Positions 1-12,215 of a stretch of DNA of 64,000 nucleotides are shown one piece after another. The notes beneath the pieces are model-generated. The model did not search any database, was not told where the DNA came from, and saw nothing but the letters and a program-made list of their open reading frames with translations. Position 1 is the stretch's first letter. Every line of letters starts with the position of its first letter. Origin of the DNA: Dryas octopetala (Eukaryota; Streptophyta; Magnoliopsida; Rosales; Rosaceae). The stretch spans positions 18,511,896 to 18,575,895 of the forward strand of contig OY992837.1 of the NCBI GenBank assembly GCA_963921425.1, read 5' to 3'. The position numbers and the translations under genes are program-made.

Positions 1-492
1 ATTTAAAAATATTTACAATATCAGTTAAACACCGATATCTTTAATCTTTTAAATTTGATATTTATACATGTATATATATCGAAATAACAAATAAAACTGA
101 TATCTAATGTGTACATTTATATCGGCTTTAGTTAAAAATGCGTTGTGTTATAAATCTTACATATCGGTTTAATAAAAAAAACGATGTAACAACCTACCAA
201 ATATAGCTTTTGATGAGTTTACAATATCAAATAATAAAACCAAATTGATATTTAAAGTATATTACATATCGAAATCCGTTCTTTTAGATATCAGTTATTT
301 GAAAAATCGATATATATTGTTTATTAATGATATCAGATATTCAAGAAGTAGGATGTCTACTTTGTTATAGACATCAGTAGAAAACCGATATCTAAAATAG
401 GGTACATTAGATATCACGTCTGCCCTTATCGGTCGAAAACTTAATAGACATCGGTTTTCCACTGATATTTAATGGGGTATTTTCTTGTAATG
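1..492. mobile_element. Right end of a CACTA DNA transposon
   Basis: The stretch is homologous to the right end of the complete CACTA element at 45407-46021. It is full of the same GATATC-centred subterminal repeats, with many forms of ATATCGGT and ACCGATATC. It ends in a diverged terminal repeat, read outward as ATGGGGTATTTTCTTGTAATG, against ATGGGGTATTTCCTAGTAGTG in the complete copy. The left end lies before the window, so no target duplication can be checked. It abuts MULE coding sequence directly at 493, so it probably inserted into that MULE. Confidence 0.75.
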
Positions 493-2474
493 AAGACCGT
501 GTGGATTATTGTCATGTTCTGAGGGTTACTAAAACTAGGAGTACAATAAAGATGGAAACAAACATGGAGGGAAAAAAGGCTAGATTTCACATGATATATA
601 TTTGTTTTGATGTTGTGAGGAAAAGGTTTTTGGAAGGATGCAGGCAAATTGTAGGTCTAGATGGGTGCCACATAAAAGGGCCAAATCCAGGGCAACTTCT
701 AGCTACTGTGGGGATTAATTGAAATAATGGGATGTATCCCATTGCATGGGCTATTGTTGAGATTGAGAATGCTAACTCATGGAGATAGTTCTTGCAACTT
801 TTAATATATAGATGACTTAAGGATTGAAATTGGTAAGGGCTGGGTGTTTATTAGTGACAAGAAAAAATGGTTGATTAATGTTGTGGAATGGTTAATGCCT
901 GGTACAGAACACAGACACTGTGTTAGACACCTCTACAATAACTTTAAGGGGCAACATCAAGGTTTGGAGTTGAAGAATATACTTTGAGTTGTTGCAAGAG
1001 CAAAAGAAATGCCTTGGTTTGAGGCTGAGATGAAGAAGAAGAAGATTTTAGATGAGGATGCATGCAATTGGTTGAGAAATACAGATGTTAGGCACTAGAG
1101 TAAAGCAGATTTCAATGAGCACATTAAGTATGACATGTTGTTGAATAACTTGTGCGAGACATTCAATTCGGCCATTATAAATGCTAGAGACAAGCCAATA
1201 CTTAGTATGTTGGAGAGACTTATGATGTATGTGATGTTGAGAATGACACAACAAAGGACAGCTGTTGACAAATGAGTTGGTGAGGTTGGGCCAAGAATTA
1301 GAAAAATCCTTGACAAGAATATGGTCGATAGTAGCCTATGTATTTCCCATTTGGCAGGTGACAAATAGTTCCAAGTGGAGCATATAAGTGAGAAATACTT
1401 GCAGTGGATTTGGGGCAGCATTTTTACTCTTGTAGGAGGTAGAACCTCACTGACCTTGTGGGCATACCATTGCCTCAATTGGTAGATGAAATGAAGATCT
1501 GGTAAAGTATGTGCACTTATGCTACAAAAACCAACTTGGAGAAGAGCATATGGACCCTTCATTCACCCTATTCTCAATGAAGATTTGTGGAAAAAACAGA
1601 TAAACCCTGAAATAATACCCCCAATTTACCATAGACAACTTGGTAGGCCCAAGAAAAACAAGGTAAGAGAGCAAGGAGAACCCCCAGCAACAACAATTGG
1701 GACCAAGTTGCCAAGGAGCTTCCATATAAAAATCACATGCAAAAAATGTGGACAAGAAGGACATAATATCAAAACTTGTCTTAGAAGGAGAGGGACGGTA
1801 AGTTTTCACTAATAAAGTGCCTTGTACAATTTGAATGACATGCCTCTTATTTTTTTTAATAATTTTGATTATCACCAAATGGCAGGGACATGCAAATGGG
1901 CAGTCAAATACATCTTCAAGTGGAGCTGAGGCAAGAATATAGGTTGATACCATTGTGCAACAAGCCACCCCTCATTATCAAGGGCATCCAAGACAAGCAA
2001 CTGGCCCTAACATACGGAGTAGCACTCAGGTTAAATTATTAAGAGAATGGTTGTTTTCATAACAACAAAATGGTCTTAAAATTTACAATTCTTTCTAGCA
2101 GATGAATGCAACTTCAACTAGAGCAGCACCAAGAACATCTGTTGGTACTAGTAGAGGACAACAAGTATAAGAGACTCTGTCACTCAATGGATGTCCTTTG
2201 TTATTTCAATTATATGAACTTGATTTCATTTGTATGGACAAATAGTTGGGTAGACTAGACCAGCTAATAAAGTTCTTGTATACAACTTGATATTTTACAT
2301 TTTTCCTGTTATCAAGAATAAGTGAATGTGCAGTCAAATGTTAGAGCAACAGAAGTTGGTACCGCTAGCATTTCAAATATAACAGGTCTTGCAATTCCAA
2401 GTGTGCGAAGCCAACTTTCATGCATGACAACAAATACACGAAAGGGAATGAAGCTTAAGAAAAGGAAAATATGA
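493..2474 (+). pseudogene. MULE (MuDR-type) transposase, decayed and 5'-truncated
   Basis: Conceptual translation gives the core of a MuDR-like transposase. The catalytic acidic residues are recognisable as LDGCHIKG (first D, near 657), FISDKKK (second D, near 850) and NLCETFN (E, near 1150). A CCHC zinc knuckle, CKKCGQEGHNIKTC, follows at about 1738-1779. After it come introns and short exons, such as acceptor GCAG at about 2097 followed by MNATSTRAAPRTSVG, and the reading ends in a basic tail KKRKI with a stop at 2472-2474. At least eight in-frame stops interrupt it, for example at 720 and 787, many explicable as CGA to TGA or TGG to TAG. The N-terminal part is missing because the CACTA end at 1-492 lies directly upstream. 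It is certainly not functional. No MULE terminal inverted repeats were found. Confidence 0.85.
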
Positions 2475-3977
2475 AAACCTAGGCAGGTTTATGTTTTGGC
2501 ATGTCGATCTCTTTTGGTAATAGTAGGGTTAGATTTGAACTAGTGGCATGCCATTTTGGTATATTTTGAAATTTTGATGTAATGGTAGAGAGCATAATTC
2601 TCATTTGAAACTTTGATGTAATGGCAGTGTTAGTTTAGGCATGCCATCTATTTTGAAACTTTGATGTAATGGTCTGTTAGTTTAGGCATGCCTCTCTCTT
2701 TTCAAATTTCATAATTTGAAATTTTTTTTCTAATTTACGAATGATTTTGTGGCCAAAACCTTGAAATATGGACATGTTCAATTTATTTTCTTTTAAGTTT
2801 CAAAGCAGAAACAGTTATAATTGGCCTTGGTTCATTTTATTTTCTTTTGAGTTACAAAGCAAAACCAATAGTAATAGGCAGCAGGTTCATTTTATTTTCT
2901 TTTGAGTTTCAAAGCAGAATCAGTTGTAATAGGTACCAAGTTCATTTTATTTTTTTTTGAGTTGCAGGTTCATTTGAACTAGAAGGCTGGCGTAGACACT
3001 GAAGTGCAACTTTTGCTTTGCTTAGAGGTTGACAGAAAAATAAATACTTATAACTTACGGCTGCAAGAAAAAGACCATATATTTATGGCTAGGATAGGTG
3101 CAAAAAGGAGGGGATCGAGAGTACTAATTATATTTTTTTGCATTTGCATATTTAGTACAAAAAGGAGAGGGAGGATATTAAACATATATTTTTTTTTACA
3201 TTTTCCTTTCTTGCTGGGATAGGTGTGTTTCATTACAATAAACTCTTGTTGTGAAAAGAGCATATATTTCTGGCTACTAGGTATGGATAGCTTTTTCTTC
3301 CTAATAACAGAGTCCAATTTAAATTATTTTTCTTCTCAACTTTGCCTTTATATTACCAATGCTCAATTTGCCTTCATATTACCAACTTCAAATTTGACTT
3401 CATATTACCAACTTCAAATTTGACATTCTCAGACCAACAATTCAAGACCAAATTAGTTTTATTATCAATCAAAGCATAATATAGGATGCCAAAATATAAA
3501 TTTGTCACTTTCATAGCCATTTTCTAAATCATAGAGTTCCCATAATTTACAATAAAAAAGGAACATGATATTTGACATCATTTAAACCCTTTTTACAACA
3601 AAAGTAGAGATAAGCCCATATATGAACCCCATTGGACACATCTAGCTGTTTATCACATAAAACCCAAAAAATATCCATGACAACATCAGAAAACACAAGA
3701 GCATTTTCTCCCTGGAGATTCTCTTTGAAATTTCCTCTTCCCCTGTCCTTAATTCTTTGAATCAACCTATCCACTAGAAGAAATTACAGCCCCTATTCTT
3801 CAATTTGTGAAAAAAGAAAAAAAAAAAGGTTAGACAAACCAAACTAGAAAATTCATCAAATTTTCCAAGTTACAAGATAATATTTGCAACTGTAAAATCT
3901 CCTGTATGGGTTTGCTTCCATCCGAGAAGTCTTAATTGAGTCTGGCAAGTTGAAATTTCTCTAAAAAGATAAGCAAT
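2475..3977. other. AT-rich non-coding sequence with small tandem repeats
   Basis: No gene is supported here. The segment has three copies of GAAAYTTTGATGTAATGG at about 2568-2672, a 54-55-bp tandem repeat at 2777-2970, and a 26-bp direct repeat (TTCATATTACCAACTTCAAA core) at about 3375-3425. It may be MULE 3' flank or terminal region. The boundary with the Tat element near 3978 is placed only by where gag/pol-like coding begins. Confidence 0.5.
2777..2970 (+). repeat. 54-55-bp tandem repeat, about 3.5 copies
   Basis: Copies start at 2777, 2831, 2886 and 2941, with the core TTCATTTTATTTTCTTTTGA followed by a segment ending in CAGTTRTAATAGG. Copies differ by a few substitutions. They lie downstream of the MULE transposase stop codon. 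Confidence 0.85.
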
Positions 3978-3979
3978 AG

Positions 3980-4975
3980 ATGAAAATCGATACAAAGCCT
4001 TTCGGTGAAGTGTCGGTAAACATAGTATCATTAAGAGTGCCAAAACTTGCAGATAATCACCCAAAGACTAGGGTCGACCTTGCCACACTCGGGGGGCAGA
4101 CTGAGAAGAGTGAAGAAGTGCCTCTACGGCCAGAAGGACCGGCTGTGCTGTGCACAAGGTGCAAGTGTGAGGTTGGTCTTGAAGAGTTCCTCAAAGAGGT
4201 TGTTGGAATAAAAAATGCTCCGACAAGAGAGGAAAAAGGGAAGACTCTAATGATACAAGAGGAGAGATCTCAGTGAAGGTTTTTGCCGAGTCAAGTAGAA
4301 AGAGTCTCGGCGAAAAAGACTCGGAGGGCATTGCTAGAAAATGATTTTCTGTCAAATGAGAAGAAAAGAAAAAAGATCAAAATTTGGCAACTTAAAGCCA
4401 CAACGCAAAAAAGGTCAAATATCCGGAGATGTTTGGAGTTCAACGAGGCACGTTGTGATTACTCGCCTCAAAGGGCCCAGCAAGAAGAATCAGTCAGACC
4501 ACAGTTGCCGCCAAGAACTTTCAAACCACCTGTGCCGAGAGAAAATATGTGATATCGGCAAAGAAGGAATGGAGCCATTGAGACCATGACTAGGACTCAG
4601 TTCAAGAGATTGCAGAGAGAGATGGCTGCATTAAGGGCGGAAAAGAAGAATGAGGACTTAACTCTAGAAAGATAGATCCAGTTTGAACCAATTATTCAGG
4701 TCGTACAGTCAACCTCGGCCGGTTTACAGATAAGACTAGAGGAGGAAAGCTCAAGTCATTCAAGGCTAACATGGATTTTGACCAAACAAGGAAAGCTCTT
4801 ACTTGGGGGGCAAGAGAGGAAAAGGATCCCGGCCAAGGAGAGACTGGGTAGCCGAAAACTGAAATTAGCCATGAAAAAGACTTTAACAGATCAAGGAAAA
4901 AAGAAAATCAGGACAAAAGAAATGTTAGATGTCCCCAAGTAAGAGTCAGAAGTAGAGGTACCCTTAGCGAAGGAT
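3980..4975 (+). pseudogene. Tat gag/pol linker remnant
   Basis: Low-complexity, lysine- and glutamate-rich coding fragments in shifting frames lie upstream of the protease, including an open stretch at 3980-4276 and another at 4283-4552. A short piece, REMAALRAEKKNEDLTLE, near 4610-4670 reads like the coiled region seen at the gag-pol junction of Tat elements. No zinc knuckle was found. The assignment rests mainly on position. Confidence 0.5.
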
Positions 4976-5026
4976 CAAAGAGAACATACACAGAGACCCA
5001 AACGAAATAGGGTTTGAAATTTTGGC

Positions 5027-5599
5027 TTGATGAAATTTAAAGTCGAGGATGAAACCGGTTTGACAGAAGCTGAGTGCAATGTAGTGTGCACCTTACCCGT
5101 AGAATTTAAGGCTCCACCCAGCCAAAAAGGATTCATTAAAGGGGTTTTTGTCGACGAAGGCTTATCAGGAGTAGAAGTCAACGATGTGGATATCCTAACC
5201 GAAGAGGAAACTATTCAAGTACTCGGCAATGTTGCCGTAACCAAGGCCTGCCATGCATATTTCCAGAAGCCAACAGAAGAGATGACATGCTATTTGAAAC
5301 CACTGTACATCACGGCACATATGGAAGAAGTGTCAGTCTCGAAGGTTATGATAGATAGTGGTGCTACGGTCAATGTTATTCCTTTTGGTTTGATGAGAAA
5401 ATTTCATAAGACAGAGGCAGATTTTCTAAGCATTGACCTTGTGCTTACTGGTTTCGCCGGCGAAAGGATGAAGACAAAAGGGTTCTTGCCTATGGAGCTC
5501 ACCATAGGGAGTAAATCACGCCTCACAGCTTTTTACATGGTTGAATCCATAACCAACTACAATTTGCTACTCGGCCGAGATTGGATTCACGCCAATTAG
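5027..5599 (+). pseudogene. Tat retropepsin (aspartic protease) domain
   Basis: An open stretch of 190 codons carries the retropepsin active-site motif MIDSGATVNVIP, with the catalytic Asp codon near 5354, and ends in the flap and C-terminal signature NLLLGRDWIHAN. In the family this protease cleaves the Gag-Pol polyprotein inside virus-like particles. A stop (TAG) follows directly at 5597-5599, where an intact element would read on towards reverse transcriptase, so this is a piece of a broken polyprotein. The first ATG is not a natural start. Confidence 0.85.
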
Positions 5600-6165
5600 T
5601 GCGTACCATCCTCACTGCACCAAGTATTGATATTTTGGAATGGCGACCAAGTTGAAGTAGTTTTTGTCGAGGGGAGGCCATTTGAAGCCATGACAGGGGT
5701 CGTAGAAGCCCAATACTACGATGATAATGAGCTACTTAGTTTTTGAAGGGGCAGATGCAAATGGTCAGTCAACAAAGGTCATTACCAACAAGAAGGTCAA
5801 CTAGACCACCAAAATGGAAGTCCTCGCGGCAGTTTCTACTTTTTTCAAAAGAAATTTTTAGATGATAGACAACTAGAAAAAGATAGAAGTGGTATTGCTT
5901 GAAAACCTTGCTAGAAGACTCAAGGTCCATAAGTAGAAGGAAACGACGGTCAATGCCGAGTTCATCATTGAGAAGGATCAAGTCAGGCAAGAATGGGGAA
6001 TTGACGACTTAGATCTAGCTGTGGCCGAGCTTGAAAATTCAAAGGCTGAAGTTCAGGATCCATTGGAAGAGGTTAACTTGGAAACCGACGAGGACCTACG
6101 GCCAATCTTTGTTAGCCAGATGATCACGGAAGAATTGAGAGACAAACTAGTAGCTCTCGTCTAAG

Positions 6166-7597
6166 AGTATAAAGATTGTTTTGCATAGCATTATAGGGAG
6201 ATCTCAAGACTCGATCACGAGTTGGTAGAGCACATATTAAGCCTCAGAGAAAATTTCAGGCCGTACGCCTAGCCGTCGAGACGCTTCGCCGTAGAAGTAC
6301 AACGGTGGATTGAAGATGAAATACATCGATTTCACGAGGCAAAATTCATTAAAACGACAAAATACATTACTTGGGTTTCAAACGTGGTACATGTGCTAAA
6401 AAAGAACGGTAAATTAAGGGTATGCGTGGACTTTAGAAACCTCAACCCCGCCACACCCAAAGACAAATATCCAATGCCTATGGCTGATTTATTAGTGGAT
6501 GGAACGGCCAAACACGAGATCTTGTCCTTCATGGACGGTCACGTCGGTTATAATCAAATTTTTTATCGCCGAGAAAGATGTACACAAAATTGCTTTTAGA
6601 TGTCCTTCGCCGATGGGAATTTATGAATGGGTAGTCATGCCTTTTGGTTTAAAGAATGCCGAGGCAACATATCAAAGGACCATGAATGTGATTTTCCACG
6701 GCCTAATTGGCAAAATGGTTGAAGTCTACATAGATGATGTGGTAATAAAATCTTAGTCAAAGGAAGGTCATTTAGATGATTTACGACAAGATTTTGAGAG
6801 AACAACCTAAAGATGAAGCCTCAGAAATGTGCCTTTGGAATTTCCGCCGACAACTTCCTAGGTTTCTTGGTACATCAGAGAGGGATTGAAGTCGACAAAA
6901 ATAAGGCTCGAGCCATCATCGAAGCCCCGACACCAAGAAATAAAAAGGAATTGCAATCTTTGCTTGGAAAGATCAACATCTTGCATCGATTTATATCAAA
7001 TCTGGCCGGAAAAATAAGGCCGTTCTCAGCTCTTCTAGACTTAAAGGAACATAAGAGTTTGTTTGGGAAAACGAACACCAAGAAGCATTTGAAGCAATTA
7101 AGGCGTGTCTGGTTCAACCTCCAGTCTTAGTACCTCCCTGCCGAAATCGATATCTAAAATTATACATTGCCACGGCAGAAAAGTCAAATTGGAGCGCTGT
7201 TGGCTTAAGACAATGATGAGGGAAAGGAACAAGCCATCCACTATCTTAGCTGAATTCTTCAAGAAGTAAAAACAAGATATTCACCAGTGGAAAAGCTTTG
7301 CTTAGCTTTCTATTTTGCCGTAACCAAGCTTCGGCATTATTTGCTACCAACAACAGTTCTAGTTATCTCTTAAATAGATATGGTCAAATACATGCTCACA
7401 CGGCCAATCATACATGGCCAGTTTGGGAAATGGACCATGACGTTATCAGAATTCGATTTAAGATACATTCCTTATAAAGCAATGAAGAGACAAGCCTTGG
7501 ACGATTTTCTGGCACACTATCCATCCAAGGAAATTGAAGACATGAGTGAGGTCGGCATAGGCGTAGTCATGACAAATTATGTGAAGATTGAGCCGTA
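6166..7597 (+). pseudogene. Tat reverse transcriptase and first RNase H, decayed
   Basis: Fragments in several frames read as a Ty3/gypsy reverse transcriptase: KNGKLRVCVDFRNLNPATPKD (fingers), VMPFGLKNAEATYQRTMN, and the catalytic box VYIDDVVIKS at about 6724-6753. The thumb and connection follow with FGISADNFLGFLVHQRGIEVDK. RNase H-like sequence follows to about 7595, for example SEFDLRYIPYKAMKRQALDDFL. Frameshifts occur near 6560 and 6800, and stops near 6755 and 7130. The YIDD variant of the YXDD box is usual for this lineage. Confidence 0.9.
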
Positions 7598-7943
7598 AGA
7601 GCTTTGGTTTGACGGGTCAAGCCCAGATGGCTCGGTAGAAGCTGGAATAATCATTATGTCTTCTCAAGGAATGAAATACCAATTTATTTTCCAATTGGAC
7701 TTCGCATGCACAAAAAACCAAGCAGAATACGAGGCATTGTTAATTGGCCGTGTTCTACGACTCCTTACTCATCATCAATCAGATGTTTGGTCGGTACCGT
7801 TGTTTAGATCTAATACGTAGTCAATATTGGGCGATGATTACTCAAATCGTTGGAGACTTCACAGAAATAACATACAATCATATACCAAGGGAGGAGAATT
7901 TTGAAGTTGTAAGAGATGACAAAGATCGCATCAGGAGTGACAA
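7598..7943 (+). pseudogene. Tat second (archaeal-type) RNase H, interrupted
   Basis: After the first RNase H the frame resumes with LWFDGSSPDGSVEAGIIIMS and FACTKNQAEYEALLIGR. The catalytic acidic residues in FDGS and AEYEAL are kept. This duplicated RNase H is diagnostic of the Tat lineage. The fragment ends at 7943, where the solo LTR has inserted; the reading resumes at 12216. The five bases GACAA (7939-7943) are repeated at 12216-12220. Confidence 0.85.
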
Positions 7944-10900
7944 TGTCACGCCCCAATTCCGGGCCTAGGGGAATTGAGTTCGTGGCAGCTGGCGTACTCC
8001 TCAATTAACATGAACTTGGCCGTTACCCCCCCCCCCCCCCCGACGGCTCAAACTCACATTAACTGAGAAGTACAAGCCTTAAGTTTACCATTCTACCCTT
8101 GTACAAAATAGGTAGGCAGAGTTAACTAGCGGAACGTTCACTAAATAGTGAGCTCGTCGGAAGATGTATTTCTAATTCATTTATTAATATTAGGCCCGAG
8201 TGAATCATTATCAATCAATTTAGGTAAGATTCAGGATCTAAGTAACTTGGTCGACCTAGGTCAGATAGCCAAATTACAAATCGAGTAATCTGGGGTTAAC
8301 TCGACACACCCTCGAGAATGGTCTTGCAAAAGATAAACTCAAGTAAGCCAAACATTTGTAACACTAATGAGCCAAAGACAAACGAAGGATAAGTACAAGA
8401 GTCTAAGACAATGGTCCGGCACTCATTTGCTCATGAGGGAACTACTGGAACTCGAATATCCAATTGTCGTCGAAGTAGGCGGTGTCTCGTCATCTGATAT
8501 CTCCACTAGTATCACCATAACGCCAAACCTGCAAAATCTATGTAGGGGTGAGCATCACCAAACCACCGGATCCTTTGCTCGGCTCACCCGACCCAAAATG
8601 TGTCCACACAAACTCAAGTTTTATCTTACTTAACAAGAAAGTCATTTAAAAACAACCATACCCAAACAGGGCTTCACACCATAAATCACAATTTGTACAA
8701 TATTCTCTCAGAATCACTCTCTGGGTTGCAGTAAGAGTATGGCTATGTGGGTGCGGCCATATAATTCATTGATGATCATGATGACCGCATTATTACAGTT
8801 TATTTCTTGTATTAGTTTGGTATTGTTGTGCAGTGGCAGTAAAAGTACTAGTACTAATAGAAAAGGGATGAAATCAGAGGGCGTGAATTATAATCTAAGT
8901 AAGGTAGAGCTATTAGGTGCGAATGTAAGTACAGGCAACAATAACGGAGTTAAATTGCAGCTAAGTATAGAATGGAATTGGAAAAAAAGAGTTAACTAAT
9001 TAAATGGAGATCGAATCCCTTTCAATTCCTTTCCATATACCTTATTAAATGGAGTTCACTACAATTAAACAATTCAAAAAGCAACAAATGGTGGTCCAGA
9101 GAGGAAGCAGCAAAGAGAAAACAAAACATAAAGACAAGACCATGAAAACTCAATCTCAGTCCACACAAAAAAAGAGTTAAAACCATCATAAGTTTCTTTT
9201 CAATTTTTTTTGTTAATAAAATTACAACCATCAGCGAGGAAATTTAAAAGTCCTCGGTGAACACATCATACTGCGATGCACCAATTTTCCTCGCCACATA
9301 TGCATACCAACAAAACCAATATGTTCCTCGTTATGGTCATTTTTAGCGAGGAACCATGAATTTTTGTCACGGGCATTTAACATTATTTTTCAAATGAGAA
9401 ACAAAGGGTGGTACATTTAAAAACTTTCGAAAATAATTTGCAACATATATGGCGAGGAATTGAGATTGTCGCTGAAATATTTAATTAGCGACGAATTTAA
9501 ATTATTTCCTCGCTAAAACATTGGCAGGTGCGGGAAAAATTCCCTCCAATCTTTTAGTGAGGAAACAAGATTTCCTTGCGCAATGGGTCATTTAGCGAGT
9601 ATATATGTTGTCGCCGAATCCATCATTTCCTCGCTAATTGTTAGATAACTTTAGAGACCAAATTCATCATACTAGGAGCGACAAACTAAACTATTCCTCG
9701 CAAAAAATGCTTTACACTGAGGGAAAATAATTCCTCGCTAAAAGTTTAGTCGCTAAAAACCACCTTTGTTGTAGTGTATAGTTTAACTAGAGTTTACAAA
9801 TAGCAATTAAGCAAGTACTAAGCCTGTAGGTTCCAGATTTCACAACAATTAACCACCATGGATGCACGTATTACGATTACAATGTACATACACAACCAAT
9901 CATGCACAAGCACAAGCAAGACTCTCCAATTGTTAGTTTCTAGAAAATTAAATTGGGCAAGCCCTCCTTACCTTCTCTAGTAGCTGCCCCCAAACTCCAA
10001 AGCTCTTAAAAAACTAACAAGGCCCCTGCAACAGTACACAAAACATACCAAGTCATAACCAAGTTCAAGAATGGAGTTTTACCGAGTTGATGCACTTGTT
10101 TGGCAAGCTAAGATTGTCCCGGACACCAAATGAATAATCCAAAGAGTGAAAACATTTAAATGAATGCTAGGTGGACTTTAAAACAAATTTATAATGATGT
10201 AAATAACTCAGGTGGTCAAATGGATGAGTTTTAAAAGAAAAAAAATTAGAAGGTAGCTGACTGCCAGCAAATAGGATCACTGGAGCAAGGTTTAGTCTCG
10301 GATTTTTTTTTAAAAAAGTAACAGTCCAAAAGTTTTAAAAATTGGTGGGATGATTTTAGACATGCAGAGGGTCACTCACAAAAATTATCAAGTGGGTTGG
10401 AGTTGTGGATTAGCACAGTTTTGCCACTCAATCCAGCCTATGATTTGGGAGCAATGCTCATCCTCCAAATTCAAGGGTGGATTGACTAACGTCTCAAAAC
10501 CTCAAACCGCATGATCCAATGTAAGTAAACCAATCAAAACAGGTATAACATCATCCCATCAACCTCATTTTAGGTTAAAACCACTAGAACACAAGGGGGA
10601 CTCAAAAACTTAGACAAGTAAAAAGGAAATCGTTGCTGTCAGGTTTCAAAAATTCAGGGTCAGTTTAGGAAATTCATAACTAATTCGTCAGAGGTTTGAT
10701 TGAGGTGTTCTTGGCCTCTAAATCAGGTTGAAATACTTTGTCAAACAGTACAGTTTTCAAAAATAGTAACTCGGGGTCAGGAATTACGAAAACCAGAAAA
10801 TGAGAGTTTTGTGTAAGAACTTGAGATCAATGGCCTACTTGCCGAACCAAACAAGCAAGCATGCCTAAAAAGCAATCAATCACAAGTAAAACATAGGGTT

Positions 10901-12215
10901 CACAAATCACTAAGAGTTCCCTTACCCAAAGTACAGCTCGTTTTGTGAGACAATCAAGGATTTGCCAACATGCAAGCTCCAACAATCTTCTCCTTTGGGA
11001 TTTCTCAAGGATCTTTAACTAAGACGTGAATTAGTCCTTCAAATCTGAAAGCAAGGGGGGTTCGGTCCTTTCCTTCCCGAAACTTCAAAGGTGGCCTTGC
11101 ATGTTTCAGACCAGTCACAACAAGGTTGAATCACGTTGGATAGAGTGAAAATTAAAGGAAAGGGAGGTCTTGATCTCAGGTCTTACCAGGGTTCGAACTC
11201 TTTCTGCTCAGATTCAACATGCAAACAGGTTTTGTAAAAGAAAAATGGTCATTGACAAGAATGGTGCAACCTGATTGTGAAAACCAAAGGCTTGAAGGTA
11301 TGAGTCTCGGGTTTGGTTGCATTACCTAATTTGAGTGTAGTTCTCACCACTTAGACTTCTTCTAAAAAGATTTCTCGCTGGTTGGACGTTGAGAAAGTAG
11401 AGGCATAGCTAACAAAGCTTGGATCTTTTATTTTTTTCTTTTCTGGTGTGAGTCTAAAGCTTTGGGGTTTCAATGGGCTAGGGTCTGGAAGGACCTTTGT
11501 TCTTTAATTCCCTGTGGCTTTCTCCTCTGGTTCAGATGTGTTTGGCTGGAGAGAAAACTCCATAACCTGAAACACAAGGAGAGAGGGTGGAAGACGAGGG
11601 GTCTGTAGCGTGTGTGGGTGGTGAAGTCTGAACTTAGGCTTTTAATAGCGTGTCATGGGCTTTGTGCTAGTCTTGGTTGGGGTTTTAAAATAATTAAGAA
11701 TAAAAATAAGCCTCCAGGTAATCCTAACCAACGTGGGCTGGGTTCCAAGGAAAAATCCTTAGACTTAGTTTAAGACCAATACTAGGTAGTTGGGCTTGGT
11801 TAAGACTCCAAGTAGTTGGACATTTAATTGTGGGTTTGTAGTTACTCACTAGGGTCCAAAACAAATAATTGGGTGTAAGGAAAATTAAATGGGCTTCCTA
11901 AGAAATGGCAAGTCGACCCCACTTGCCACGTGTCACACCCTCAAGTTCGGGTCTAAGAGTTCGGGTGTGAAATTACTACATTGTCCCTCCAAGGTTACTA
12001 TCGTTAATCCTTGTCTCACTCACAAGGCACAAACGAAAAAAAAAAATAGAAAAAAAAAAAAGTAACAGTAACAAGGATAAGGGTAGTTCCAACTATAAGT
12101 AAAAGCACCACGAGTCATGTTTACAACTGAAATAAAAGTGATGGCTTGACCTACAAGTCAACCATGGTCAAGTAATACCGCGAAAAATTTTCTCCAAATT
12201 TTTTCGGGTATCACA
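7944..12215 (-). mobile_element. Solo LTR (4.27 kb, Tekay/Del-like) inside Tat pol
   Basis: The segment starts TGTCACGCCCC and ends GGGTATCACA on the plus strand, and is flanked by a perfect 5-bp duplication GACAA (7939-7943 and 12216-12220). Removing it restores pol continuity. Read on the minus strand it begins TGTGATACCCG followed by a GGTTGACTTGTAGGTCAAGC stretch and ends GGGGCGTGACA, which resembles Tekay/Del-type LTR ends. No coding domains, second LTR, primer site or polypurine tract were found, so a solo LTR left by LTR-LTR recombination is the simplest reading. It contains a C homopolymer near 8027-8041 and a CACTA-like MITE. Confidence 0.75.
9057..9776. mobile_element. CACTA-like non-autonomous element or MITE inside the solo LTR
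   Basis: From about 9230 to 9776 the sequence is packed with both orientations of a short subterminal motif (TTCCTCGCTAA and GCGAGGAA), typical of CACTA ends. It terminates in ACCACCTTTGTTGTAGTG at 9776, the reverse complement of a CACTACAACAAAGG terminus. A possible left end CACTACAATT lies at 9057, but the flanking 3-mers do not match, so the left boundary is uncertain. Confidence 0.6.

Noticed and set aside
7944-12215. Complete LTR retrotransposon with short direct LTRs (TGTCACGCCC at 7944, TGTCACACCC at 11933)
   Set aside because: The similarity does not extend beyond about 25 bp, and no primer site, polypurine tract or coding sequence lies between; a solo LTR explains the ends better.
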